64,000 nucleotides of DNA from Insolitispirillum peregrinum (GTDB taxonomy: Bacteria; Pseudomonadota; Alphaproteobacteria; Rhodospirillales; Rhodospirillaceae): the NCBI RefSeq assembly GCF_042665255.1, contig NZ_JBHTCD010000017.1; one strand, 5' to 3'. The position numbers were made by a program, and so were the translations under genes. Each line of letters opens with the position of its first letter. Position 1 is the stretch's first letter. This document shows, piece by piece, positions 1 to 8,364 of the stretch. The notes under the pieces are model-generated. The model was not told the origin of the DNA, made no database searches, and worked only from the letters and a program-made list of their open reading frames with translations.

Positions 1-516
1 AATCGCCCTTGTTCTCGAAGGTGCCTCCCGGGACGATGCGGCCCGCGCCTGCGGGATGGACCGGCAGACTCTGAGGGACCGGGTGCATCGCTTCAACGGG
101 CAGGGCCTCGCCGGTTTGTCCAACGACACCACGAAGGGCGGGAGACCGCCGCAGCACTGGTCCTGCCAACAGTCAACATCGAAGCCATGACCCTGCATCT
201 GGCCGAAATCAGCCGCCAGGTCGCTCCGGATGCCCACGCCATCCTTATTATTGACGGTGCAGGGTGGCACAAGACCGGCGGTGCGCTGGTGGTCCCGGAC
301 AACATCACCTTGCTGTCGTTGCCACCCTACGCCCCGGAATTGAACCCGGTCGAAAACGTCTGGCAATACCTTCGCCAGAACGCCCTCAGCCACCTCGTAT
401 GGAAAAGCTACGAGGACATCGTCGATGCCTGTTGCCGTGCGTGGAACGATTTCATCGCTACACCCAGCCGCATCCGGTCAATCGCATCGCGCCAGTGGGC
501 GTCAGTCAGTAGTTAA
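1..516 (+). pseudogene. IS630-family transposase remnant (internal deletion, frameshift)
   Basis: Two pieces of one transposase in different frames. Bases 2 to about 150 encode the N-terminal helix-turn-helix end (ALVLEGASRDDAARACGMD, then a GRPP motif), opening at the window edge. From about 154 to the stop at 514-516 a second frame reads ALVLPTVNIEAM and continues into the C-terminal DDE region, with LIIDGAGWH, LPPYAPELNPVENVW and a terminal RIRSI segment, all hallmarks of IS630 transposases. The middle of the catalytic domain is missing and the reading frame changes at about 145-154, so the copy cannot be active. No terminal inverted repeat or target duplication can be seen because the left end is outside the window. 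Confidence 0.85.
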
Positions 517-519
517 AGC

Positions 520-1010
520 CGTTGGTATGAGAAAGACGCTCTTCTGACGGAGCAGGCGGCATTGATCGAGTGCATGGCGGCCAGGATCGCCGAGCTTGGG
601 GCGGCTGTCGGCAATCCGAAAAAGACCTCGTCCAATTTGCATGCGCCACCGTCAAAGGATGGCCCGGGCCGAGAAAACCGGAAGCCTCAGCCCTTGGAAA
701 GCCGCGCCCCTCACGTCTTGGCGTATCGCGCCCGTTGACCGGAACCCCGGACAAGACCGAGTGCCGGATCACCGAGATCTGCCCGCATTGCGGAGCGGCT
801 ACGCCCGAAACAGGGCAGCGCTGCCGCTGCGGCGAGTGCTATCGGGCCGAGGCTCTCGCCGGCATGGCGCCGGGGACGCCGTTCGGGTCGGGCAACCGCT
901 CGCTGCTGCTGTATCTCCATATACAGCCATCATGTTGGCTTCGAGCGCCTGTCGCGGATGCGCAGAGAATTGTTCGGCCTGACCATCTTATTTTTGATAT
1001 GCGATAAAAT
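520..1010 (+). pseudogene. IS66-family TnpC transposase fragment, multiply frameshifted
   Basis: Degenerate coding DNA spread over at least three frames. From 535 one frame encodes an IS66 TnpC N-terminal stretch (RIAELGAAVGNPKKTSSN then APPSKDGPG). A second frame carries the cysteine-rich zinc-binding segment ICPHCGAATPETGQRCRCG near 780-835. A third resumes around 925 with HVGFERLSRMRRELFGLT, the IS66 central domain. The match stops abruptly near 1005, where base composition drops sharply into the AT-rich island. It is a broken transposon relic abutting the left edge of that island; no intact gene is present. Confidence 0.75.
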
Positions 1011-1256
1011 ACATTCTCTTCTCTACCTATTAAATCACTTTGCAGGTTTAATTTTTATCAGGCATACTACCCATAGGGTATGTTGATTCATGTATGAAGT
1101 CCTGTTTCTTTTTTCGAAAGAGATCGTGTCGCAAATGCCTCGCTTCACCCCGTCTGCTGCTCTGTTGTCTATGCAGGGTGGATAGTGAATTGAAATGTAT
1201 TGTGTAATATAATTCATTAATTATATTCTGTGTACAGAAAAAGGAGTTTTTATTCC
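1011..1256. other. AT-rich intergenic leader of the GTPase operon
   Basis: No gene seen. The segment is AT-rich and should hold the promoter of the GTPase operon. A possible sigma70-like pair is TTGTGT at 1200-1205 and TATATT at 1222-1227 (16-base spacer), but this is weak. A clear Shine-Dalgarno AAGGAG at 1241-1246 lies 10 bases before the ATG at 1257, favouring that start over an in-frame GTG at 1230, which would place the Shine-Dalgarno inside the coding region. Confidence 0.4.
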
Positions 1257-3575
1257 ATGAATACCAGCATTAGTGATGCTCTGTCATTCAGGTCAGAGAA
1301 AATAATAACATCTAAGGATTATCTAAGTAGAACAAAGATTTTATTTGATAAATTTGGTGGGGATGAGCTTAAGTCAACTCATGCTCGTTTTGATGAGCTC
1401 CTTGATGCGTTGGAATCTGATGCGGTTCGTCTCGTGGTGATTGGGGAGTTTTCCCGAGGGAAATCCAGTTTGGTTAATGCGTTAATGAATATTGACTTGC
1501 TGCCTACGGCGCAACAAGCAACAACGGCTGTTAACACTTTTATTAAGGCTTTGCCTCCCGGGCGAACAGAGCGGTTTATCCGGGTTCATTTTCAAGATGG
1601 CCGGCCACCTCAGGATGTTTTGTGGGATGACAGTGAGGCATTGGCGAATTGGGGAGTGGAGGGTGGCCGAGAGCTCGCGAATGCACGCGATGCACTGGAT
1701 CATATTGAGGTCTGTATGGATCATCCTTTATTGAATAAAGGGTTGGTTATTATTGATACTCCGGGCTTGGAGTCTGTTGTAAAGTGGCATGAGAATGTTA
1801 CGCGTCGAGCAATTGCGGGCGCTCATGTTGCATTGTGGATGCAATATGCCCCTCAGCTGGGGGGTAATTCTAGCGAATGGAATTTTCTGACTGATACAAT
1901 AAGAAGTAATTTCAATAAATTCATAACAGTCATTAACTGGTGGGATACTGTCCTTAATCCACAAGATTTGCATGACCAGAGAAAGTCAGAGGCTGATCGC
2001 GTTAGAGACAAGATGAATATTGTCCGCGAGAATTTCAAAAAATACATTGGAGATGGTGAAGATTGGCGCACACTTACCAGTGATAGTAATCTAATGGGTG
2101 TTAGTGCTCTTTGGGCATTGAGAGGTGATCCTGATCAGAAGAAAAAATCAGGAATAGATAATCTGTCTAATCGTATTGCCGAAATGCTTTCCACAAATGA
2201 AGCATTTGATCAAATCTATATTAAGCCATTGAAGCAGCTCTCGGTTATTCAATCAGAGTTGGCTCGGAGTTTGGATGAAGAGCTACGCCTGATAGATACC
2301 GATAAGAGTTTGGTGGATCGTAATAGGGATTTGGAACGTCTGGATAGAGAAATTCAGATGACAAATGATGAGCGTGAACGAGCGCGGCGTGAATCCAGAT
2401 TAGAACATGATAATAATAGTGCATTTTTTATTGGTGAGGTTACATCTCTCTTGGTGAATCCTCTGCTGGAGTTGAAGGCAGATATTGATAGTGCCATCGA
2501 CGATCATTACATAGAATCCTTAATGAAAAAAAATTCTGGTCGTATAGGATTGCCAAAAAATCTTGAGGAAAAATTAGACAATACATATAGTGAAATAAAT
2601 AATATTTGGAAAATTCAGAAAGAAAATATTTCTCATTCTTTATTTGAGTGTAGATCTAACTATACCAAGCAAATGGAATTGAATGCAAGTGTGATTGCAT
2701 CAAATATATTTGACTTATCAATCAATATAAATAAAATAAATATTGACTTTGATATTGATTTATCAAGTATAGAATCGCATAATATTGAAATTATGAATTT
2801 AAATAATAAGCTTTTTGATTGCAGGAGCCAGCTTGAGGGTTTGCAGGAACAAGAAGATGATTTGATTGGGGATGCTCGCCAAAGAGAAATGGCTAAAATT
2901 CTTGCTACTCAAGCGTTGGAACGTGCAGAACGGCAAAAGGCTCAGCTTGGTCGGCAGCCTCATCCTGGTGTGAAGCTGGAAACGCGCACGAAAGAGGGGG
3001 GACTCTGGAGTAGCGATAAGCAGTACACGGTTGAAATACCCGATAATAGTAATGTCAATCAGTGGAATGAAGATCGTAAAAAAATAGAAGAGGTGCTATC
3101 TAGTAAAGAGAAAATTGTTGAGAAAATTATTGCAGAAGAGTTTGAAAAGACAGGACAGCGTATTAAACTGGAGATTGCACAAAAAAAGGCGAAAAAAGAA
3201 TTATCCAGAATTGAAAGAGAGTATGCTGATAAAGAAAAAATATTCAATGAAGTGAAGGCCAAAGCGGTTGTAAATCTTAGGGATAATCTTGTGAGAAATA
3301 CATCAGGTAAAATTGAGTCTGTGGTTAAGGATATAAACTCTCAATCTGGTGATGCCATCCGTAAAATTTTCAACGATCATTTTTTATTGATTGATCGTTG
3401 TATTGAAGAGCAATTTATTGAACCTTTAAATGCGCAAAAGGCTCAGCGTGCGCAGGTTCATTTATTGCTGCAGCAGGAACAAACGCATATTGATAGCCGT
3501 AAGGCCGAATTGCGTCAGGCCAAAGAAGATATCGCCATTCTGCAGGCCATGACCTGCCAGTCCATGAATCTTTAG
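1257..3575 (+). CDS. Dynamin-like large GTPase A
   Basis: 772-residue bacterial dynamin-like protein, first gene of a four-gene operon. The N-terminal G domain has P-loop GEFSRGKS (63-70), a switch threonine pair in QQATT (86-90), G3 DTPG (167-170) and a G4-like NWWD (227-230). The rest is predominantly helical and charged, with a coiled-coil-like stretch at about 345-390 and another near the C-terminus, as expected for the stalk of this family. No obvious transmembrane helix. The start was moved to ATG 1257 on the basis of an upstream AAGGAG. Its AT-rich codon use contrasts with the window's GC-rich core, a sign of horizontal transfer. Dynamin-like proteins often come in pairs that hetero-oligomerise on membranes, and the Eleos (LeoA/LeoBC) anti-phage systems use such proteins; a defence role here is inference. 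Family call firm, function open. Confidence 0.88.
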   Translation: MNTSISDALSFRSEKIITSKDYLSRTKILFDKFGGDELKSTHARFDELLDALESDAVRLVVIGEFSRGKSSLVNALMNIDLLPTAQQATTAVNTFIKALPPGRTERFIRVHFQDGRPPQDVLWDDSEALANWGVEGGRELANARDALDHIEVCMDHPLLNKGLVIIDTPGLESVVKWHENVTRRAIAGAHVALWMQYAPQLGGNSSEWNFLTDTIRSNFNKFITVINWWDTVLNPQDLHDQRKSEADRVRDKMNIVRENFKKYIGDGEDWRTLTSDSNLMGVSALWALRGDPDQKKKSGIDNLSNRIAEMLSTNEAFDQIYIKPLKQLSVIQSELARSLDEELRLIDTDKSLVDRNRDLERLDREIQMTNDERERARRESRLEHDNNSAFFIGEVTSLLVNPLLELKADIDSAIDDHYIESLMKKNSGRIGLPKNLEEKLDNTYSEINNIWKIQKENISHSLFECRSNYTKQMELNASVIASNIFDLSININKINIDFDIDLSSIESHNIEIMNLNNKLFDCRSQLEGLQEQEDDLIGDARQREMAKILATQALERAERQKAQLGRQPHPGVKLETRTKEGGLWSSDKQYTVEIPDNSNVNQWNEDRKKIEEVLSSKEKIVEKIIAEEFEKTGQRIKLEIAQKKAKKELSRIEREYADKEKIFNEVKAKAVVNLRDNLVRNTSGKIESVVKDINSQSGDAIRKIFNDHFLLIDRCIEEQFIEPLNAQKAQRAQVHLLLQQEQTHIDSRKAELRQAKEDIAILQAMTCQSMNL

Positions 3576-3579
3576 GAGG
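3574..3579 (+). promoter_or_regulatory. Shine-Dalgarno overlapping the upstream stop codon
   Basis: A perfect AGGAGG overlaps the TAG stop (3573-3575) of GTPase A and sits five bases before the ATG of GTPase B, indicating tight co-expression of the two dynamin-like proteins. Confidence 0.8.
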
Positions 3580-3584
3580 TTCTT

Positions 3585-5831
3585 ATGCCTAATACTATTT
3601 CTTTGGAAAATGAGCTTGATTCCTTGGTTCCTGATTATTTACGGACAACGGTCTCTAGGTTATCTGATGATGTTTTGTGCCCTCAATCCCCTTTGCAGGT
3701 AATGCTTCTTGGTGCATTTTCTGTTGGTAAGAGCAGTCTCCTCAATATGCTTTTGGGAGAGGAATGGTTGCCCTCTTCTCAGGAGGAAACGACGGCCCTG
3801 CCAACCATGATTGAATATGGAGATGAATTATCTCTAAGACTGATTAATGTTGATGGTATGGAAAACAATATTGATAAAATTATATTTTCACAATCTGTGG
3901 TTAATGCGCCTGATGCTGTCGCTTGCGCTGCCCTGTCATTGCCAATCCTTTGGCTAAAGGGATTGTCAATTGTTGATTTGCCGGGCTTGGGTAGTATCAG
4001 CTCTTCCAACCGCTCTCATACACAAACCAGGATCCAGCAAGCAGATGCAGTGCTGTATCTCCTGAATCCTCGAGGCCCCACGCGTGAAGATATAGATGTC
4101 CTGAGGCAGGTACGGCAAGGAGGGAAACGAATTAAGGTTCTGGTTGCTCGTTGGGACGAAGTTGAAGCTGCCGTAAACCGAGGGGAAAAGGCTTTACCTT
4201 TGGGTGAGTGGGCAGCAGTTATTGAGGAACAGGCTAATTTAAAGGTGCGTTTGGCACCGGCTTCTCGTCATGGCGTTGGTCGAGAGGAAATCATAGAATT
4301 TCTGCAGCGTGCTAAAGAGGATCTTGCTGATATTCGTGAGCGTAGATTCCGCGCAGAGCTGAAACCTGTTCTGGAGAATGCACTGGGAGTCAATGCTGGA
4401 AAGCAGGCTGCTTGTCAGGTCGATACAGAGCAGGACGCTCAGGCTTTTCATGAAAAAATGATGAAGCATAAGCAAGGTCTATCTGATGCAAAAGCTGATT
4501 TGTATAATCAGCGTCTCCGTGAACAGAATGAAATTGATGATAAGGCGAAAAACAAGATAAAAATATTGAAGGATGATCTTTTTGATAAAATTCAAACTTA
4601 TACAAATTCTATTAATGATGAAGCAGAGTGGGATAATTTTATATCTTCTGGAAGCCGCCTTCTTACGGATGCAGTTGCTGAGAGTGCATCATTTTTGTCC
4701 GATCTATCCCGTAGGTATGGCGCTTTAGATCTTCCTGAAGATTCTGTGGTGTCTTTGAATCTTCGATTGCCGGCTACAAAGGCTATTGATGTCAATGATT
4801 TCATTGATATGGGGCGTCTTGCTCAGCTGGAGGAGGCATTGGAGCATTATCGCGCGGAAGTAGCGAAGGCTGAACATAAGCTGGTCGCTTTGCCGGATTC
4901 TGGAGATGGTCAAGCTGATCAGCAGCTGGCTGGTCTGCTGGTTCAGCGTGATGAAGTTATGCTGCAGCCGATCACTCGTGAGGAAGCTACTCCTTCTAAC
5001 TGGAAGGTACTTGGTCGAATTGCAGGCGAAATTGCTGATGTGGGGTTGGTCTACTTTAATCCCCTGACTGCAGGTCTTAAGGTTGGTTCTCTTTTGGGGA
5101 AGGTGCCTGCCCTGGGTCAAGGACTGGATGTAATTTCTAAAGTAAGTAATGAAATACAACCTGTGGTACAAGGTACTTTGAAAGTAGGTCAGGATCTGGT
5201 GCAAAATAATGCATCTTCTCCGGCGGCCAGGATTCTTGGAAAATTGCAAAAAGTATCTTTAAGTTATTGGGGAGAGTATTTCGGATCCATGATGGACGAT
5301 GCTCATCCAAAGAAAATTGTTGTCGATGAAGATGCCAGAATAAAGCAAACGCAAGATCTTGCTGTCATTGATGAGAAGATACAAGCTGCTCGGCGGGCCT
5401 TGGATAAAGCACAGGATTTGGCAAATGAGCGGCAATTGACCGGCTGGGCTTTAGAGCAGAGCCAGAGAGAGCTTAAGCGTCTTGAGCAGCAGGTAGCAGA
5501 TCAGGAACGGACAGCAGAAGAGGCATATCAGAAAGTTAAGGTTTTGAATGAGGAGCATAGAAAGAAAGATCTCCAGAGGATGGCGGAGCGGGCTCAGAGT
5601 CACTGGCTACGTTCTTTTGAGAAGAAAACATCAGCAATGATTGTATTGTTGATGGGGAATGTGAAATCCTATTGGGATAATCAAGTGGATAGCGTTCTTC
5701 AACAATCTCTGAATGAAATTGAGATGATGGAGAGTCAATCCAAAGCTGCGGCAGCTGATAAAAAGGCATCTTTGGAGCAGCTTCGAGGGGAAGCGCTTTT
5801 ATTGGAGCAGGCATTAAAATACTTGAGGTAA
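3585..5831 (+). CDS. Dynamin-like large GTPase B
   Basis: 748-residue second dynamin-like GTPase, nine bases after GTPase A. G motifs: P-loop GAFSVGKS (43-50), QEETT (66-70), G3 DLPG (131-134), G4-like ARWD (188-191). A long helical region follows. At about residues 465-520 a Gly/Ala/Leu-rich hydrophobic stretch (from WKVLGRIAGEIADVG) could act as a membrane-inserting paddle. The C-terminal 150 residues are heptad-rich coiled coil. Size and organisation resemble GTPase A but the sequences differ widely, suggesting a hetero-partner rather than a recent duplicate. Composition is AT-rich like its neighbours. Membrane binding and nucleotide-driven assembly are expected from the family; the biological trigger is unknown. 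Confidence 0.87.
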   Translation: MPNTISLENELDSLVPDYLRTTVSRLSDDVLCPQSPLQVMLLGAFSVGKSSLLNMLLGEEWLPSSQEETTALPTMIEYGDELSLRLINVDGMENNIDKIIFSQSVVNAPDAVACAALSLPILWLKGLSIVDLPGLGSISSSNRSHTQTRIQQADAVLYLLNPRGPTREDIDVLRQVRQGGKRIKVLVARWDEVEAAVNRGEKALPLGEWAAVIEEQANLKVRLAPASRHGVGREEIIEFLQRAKEDLADIRERRFRAELKPVLENALGVNAGKQAACQVDTEQDAQAFHEKMMKHKQGLSDAKADLYNQRLREQNEIDDKAKNKIKILKDDLFDKIQTYTNSINDEAEWDNFISSGSRLLTDAVAESASFLSDLSRRYGALDLPEDSVVSLNLRLPATKAIDVNDFIDMGRLAQLEEALEHYRAEVAKAEHKLVALPDSGDGQADQQLAGLLVQRDEVMLQPITREEATPSNWKVLGRIAGEIADVGLVYFNPLTAGLKVGSLLGKVPALGQGLDVISKVSNEIQPVVQGTLKVGQDLVQNNASSPAARILGKLQKVSLSYWGEYFGSMMDDAHPKKIVVDEDARIKQTQDLAVIDEKIQAARRALDKAQDLANERQLTGWALEQSQRELKRLEQQVADQERTAEEAYQKVKVLNEEHRKKDLQRMAERAQSHWLRSFEKKTSAMIVLLMGNVKSYWDNQVDSVLQQSLNEIEMMESQSKAAAADKKASLEQLRGEALLLEQALKYLR

Positions 5832-5844
5832 GGTTTTTGTTTCT

Positions 5845-6777
5845 ATGAAGAAGAGATCAAGGTCTATAAAAAGAAAGAATGGGAATGCCTCTGCTCATGG
5901 GGTGAAAAGTGATGGAATAAATAAGTGCGGATGGAAGTATGCTCTTCGTAAAAATATTGCATATTTCTTGGGTTCATCTCTAAATCCTGTTATTGATTCT
6001 TATTTGGAAAGTTTTTATCTTCTTCATGGGTCAAAAAGTATCCAAAATTCAGGAAATACCTGTTTCGAGATAATATCTCATGAAATAGAAGATATAATTC
6101 TGTCTGATATTTCTGATATAGTGCCCGACGCTGTGAGTATTGAAGAGCGTCGGGCACTTCATCGTATGATGGATGTGGCGAAATTTTCAGTACCTTTCTT
6201 GATTATGTTGACTGATCCTTGGATAGGATCACGATTGACGTCCTGGACATTTGATGTCATCAAGGCTAGTGCTCGGATACATTTGTATGCCCGTATCCTG
6301 GATGATGCAATTGACGAAGATGCCAGCATTCATCGTACTATACTGCTCCGTGCACAGCCTCTTTTCTGGCAGGCGACTCAGGATCTGGCTATCCTTGCCC
6401 CTGCTTTGCGCAAAGAGACTGCTGAAATAATTCAGGAAACGGTTAAAGCAGTTGAAAGTGATAATTTATACCCTCAGCCTTTGGTGTGGGGTAGCAAGAA
6501 TCATCATCTTTTAATTGCTCCATTATTGCTATCTGGCAATAGTAGTATTTTCTTGATGTGTCGTCCTGCCCTTTCGGCTTTCATTGCTTTGGCTCAGGCT
6601 AGGGATGAATGGGGGCAGGGTGTCTTTTCTGACTCTGATGTGAAAGAAGCGTTTTTCAAAGAAATACCACAGTTTCTTGGTAACGGTGCCATTGAGTTAT
6701 TAATGAGTAATGGATGGGAAAGATCTGCGCATAAGCTGGTAATGGATGCGCAAAAAATAATGGAGTCGATGAGATGA
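5845..6777 (+). CDS. Helical protein with class I isoprenoid-synthase-like Asp motifs
   Basis: 310 residues with no confident family assignment. The first 30 residues are basic; the rest appears all-helical. Two features stand out: an acidic motif LDDAIDE (152-158) followed by an HR pair (163-164), resembling the first Asp-rich motif (DDxxD) of trans-isoprenyl diphosphate synthases, and QARDEW (251-256), placed like the second QxxDDxxD motif. The roughly 95-residue spacing is somewhat short for that fold. A K-N-H-H segment (218-221) lies between them. If genuine, this would be a Mg-dependent isoprenoid-diphosphate-binding enzyme or a scaffold derived from one. It starts 13 bases after GTPase B (GAGGTAAGG upstream) and overlaps the next gene by four bases, so it is clearly part of the operon. 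Fold assignment is inference. Confidence 0.55.
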   Translation: MKKRSRSIKRKNGNASAHGVKSDGINKCGWKYALRKNIAYFLGSSLNPVIDSYLESFYLLHGSKSIQNSGNTCFEIISHEIEDIILSDISDIVPDAVSIEERRALHRMMDVAKFSVPFLIMLTDPWIGSRLTSWTFDVIKASARIHLYARILDDAIDEDASIHRTILLRAQPLFWQATQDLAILAPALRKETAEIIQETVKAVESDNLYPQPLVWGSKNHHLLIAPLLLSGNSSIFLMCRPALSAFIALAQARDEWGQGVFSDSDVKEAFFKEIPQFLGNGAIELLMSNGWERSAHKLVMDAQKIMESMR

Positions 6778-8234
6778 TCAGTATTTTAAATCAAAACAAG
6801 ATTTCTGACTCCTTGTCCGGGTTTTTTGAAATTTTTGGGAAAAATTTTAATGTATCAGATGGAAGTTTAAGTGTTCGCGTCACCGGTGAATTTTCGTCTG
6901 GAAAAACCAGGTTTATCCGTGAATTGATCTCTGGATCAATACCGGAGAGTCTCTTTCCTATTAGTTCGCAGGAGAGACAGACGCGCCTTTTATTGGAAGT
7001 GACATATGGCAGTGAGCCTACCCTTAGTTTGGTCAAGCGGTCAACGGATACAGAGAACGCGACGGAACTAAAACGTTTTTCCCAATTTCCAGAGCGTCAG
7101 GACGTTGCCGAGCAGGACCCTCAGCATCACCGTCTACGCCTGACATTACCAGACGAACAGTTCATTCTGATGAATGGAGACGGGGTATCTGAGGATCAGA
7201 CACCTAAGCGTTTTTTCCTTATTGATACTCCAGGCTGGAACTCTACTGATGATCCTTATGCAGAAATGGATAGTGTTCTTGGATCGTATAATCTGGCTTT
7301 AGTATATGTTGTCCAGGCAACACGTCTGGACTCTTCAATTGGTTTGGAGAAGTTGTCATTTGCTTTGGATGCTGTTAATGATGGTATTTTTCTTGGAAAT
7401 CCTAAGTTATTAGTCGTCATAACCTATTGCCATCCTTCTGATCAAGAGCATCTTATCGAACGGATGAGGAGTCATATTCTGGGACTTTGGAAAGAGCGAA
7501 GCTATGATGAAGATCTAAGTATCGATATATTTGCGATTGATTTTTCTCAAATAGACCAAGGTCAGTCAGATAAGCTTCGTAGGTGGTTTTGGACGAGCTT
7601 GCAAGATTCTCTCTTGCAGAACGATCTGAAAATCGGGGCTCCAGAGAGCATTATTGATACTACACCTGATGGTTTACTGCTTGTATCTAAAGTAATGGAT
7701 ATCAGTCATAAAATTGAAAGAGCAAAAAACTTGCTGGCGAAAGCTCGAGTGGGGAATGAGTTCGTTCTCGGGATGAATACGTCACGGCTTAGGGGGCTAT
7801 CGCAGTCTGAGGTCCACAAGAAAGTGTACGAAAGTTGGCTGCGTCAACTTGGTTGCTCTCGTACTGAATTATGGGAATGGGATTTAGAGCCTCTACCTGT
7901 CGAACATTTCTTACATCAATGGTGGAATGCTGTTTGGCATCAAAATGCCTTGCGAACCATCGGATCAATGAGGGCATTTTTTCTAGAGGCAGAGAGAATT
8001 ATTTATTCCCTTCCTGCCGAGCCACAAAATGTGCAGAGAGTTATTTATGAAGGTCTGTTACCTTTCTATAATTCTGCTATTAAAGGATTGAGCGATCAAA
8101 ATTTTATTGTGATGATTGATTCCGCTAATTCGATAGTGAGAAAAGTTCCTACAGAGCAGATCGTGCCTGCCCTTATAAACCTGTCATTTATTAATGCCAG
8201 GTACTCAGATGTATCTGCAGATTATTTATTTTGA
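6774..8234 (+). CDS. Third P-loop GTPase, short dynamin-related
   Basis: 486 residues. The start codon overlaps the previous stop as ATGA (6774-6777), implying translational coupling. P-loop GEFSSGKT (38-45) and G3 DTPG (151-154) are intact and closely resemble the GEFSxGK style of GTPase A, but the position expected for the G4 base-specificity motif reads TYCHPSD instead of an NKxD-type tetrapeptide, so guanine specificity is uncertain. The C-terminal half is helical and much shorter than in the other two GTPases, lacking a long coiled-coil stalk. It may be a regulatory or loading partner of the two large GTPases. Last gene of the operon; a terminator follows. Confidence 0.75.
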   Translation: MISILNQNKISDSLSGFFEIFGKNFNVSDGSLSVRVTGEFSSGKTRFIRELISGSIPESLFPISSQERQTRLLLEVTYGSEPTLSLVKRSTDTENATELKRFSQFPERQDVAEQDPQHHRLRLTLPDEQFILMNGDGVSEDQTPKRFFLIDTPGWNSTDDPYAEMDSVLGSYNLALVYVVQATRLDSSIGLEKLSFALDAVNDGIFLGNPKLLVVITYCHPSDQEHLIERMRSHILGLWKERSYDEDLSIDIFAIDFSQIDQGQSDKLRRWFWTSLQDSLLQNDLKIGAPESIIDTTPDGLLLVSKVMDISHKIERAKNLLAKARVGNEFVLGMNTSRLRGLSQSEVHKKVYESWLRQLGCSRTELWEWDLEPLPVEHFLHQWWNAVWHQNALRTIGSMRAFFLEAERIIYSLPAEPQNVQRVIYEGLLPFYNSAIKGLSDQNFIVMIDSANSIVRKVPTEQIVPALINLSFINARYSDVSADYLF

Positions 8235-8325
8235 TGTGGTTTTTGTTTAAGTAATGTCGGTATTTTATTATTTATTGTGAATATTTGATAAAATTTTATA
8301 TTGGTTCTATCTGTTTTGATAAAAA

Positions 8326-8357
8326 GCGAGGGGATCATCTCCCCTCGCCCTGTTTTT
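8326..8357. terminator. Bidirectional intrinsic terminator
   Basis: Perfect 9-bp stem (8326-8334 with 8340-8348, arm GCGAGGGGA) and a five-base loop. A run of A precedes it and TTTTT follows at 8352-8356, so it can stop both the rightward GTPase operon and the leftward OFA carrier gene. It marks the right edge of the AT-rich island. Confidence 0.8.
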
Positions 8358-8364
8358 ATCCCCG

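Noticed and set aside
1230..1256. Upstream GTG start for GTPase A
   Set aside because: The best Shine-Dalgarno (1241-1246) would lie inside the coding sequence; ATG 1257 fits it at ten bases.
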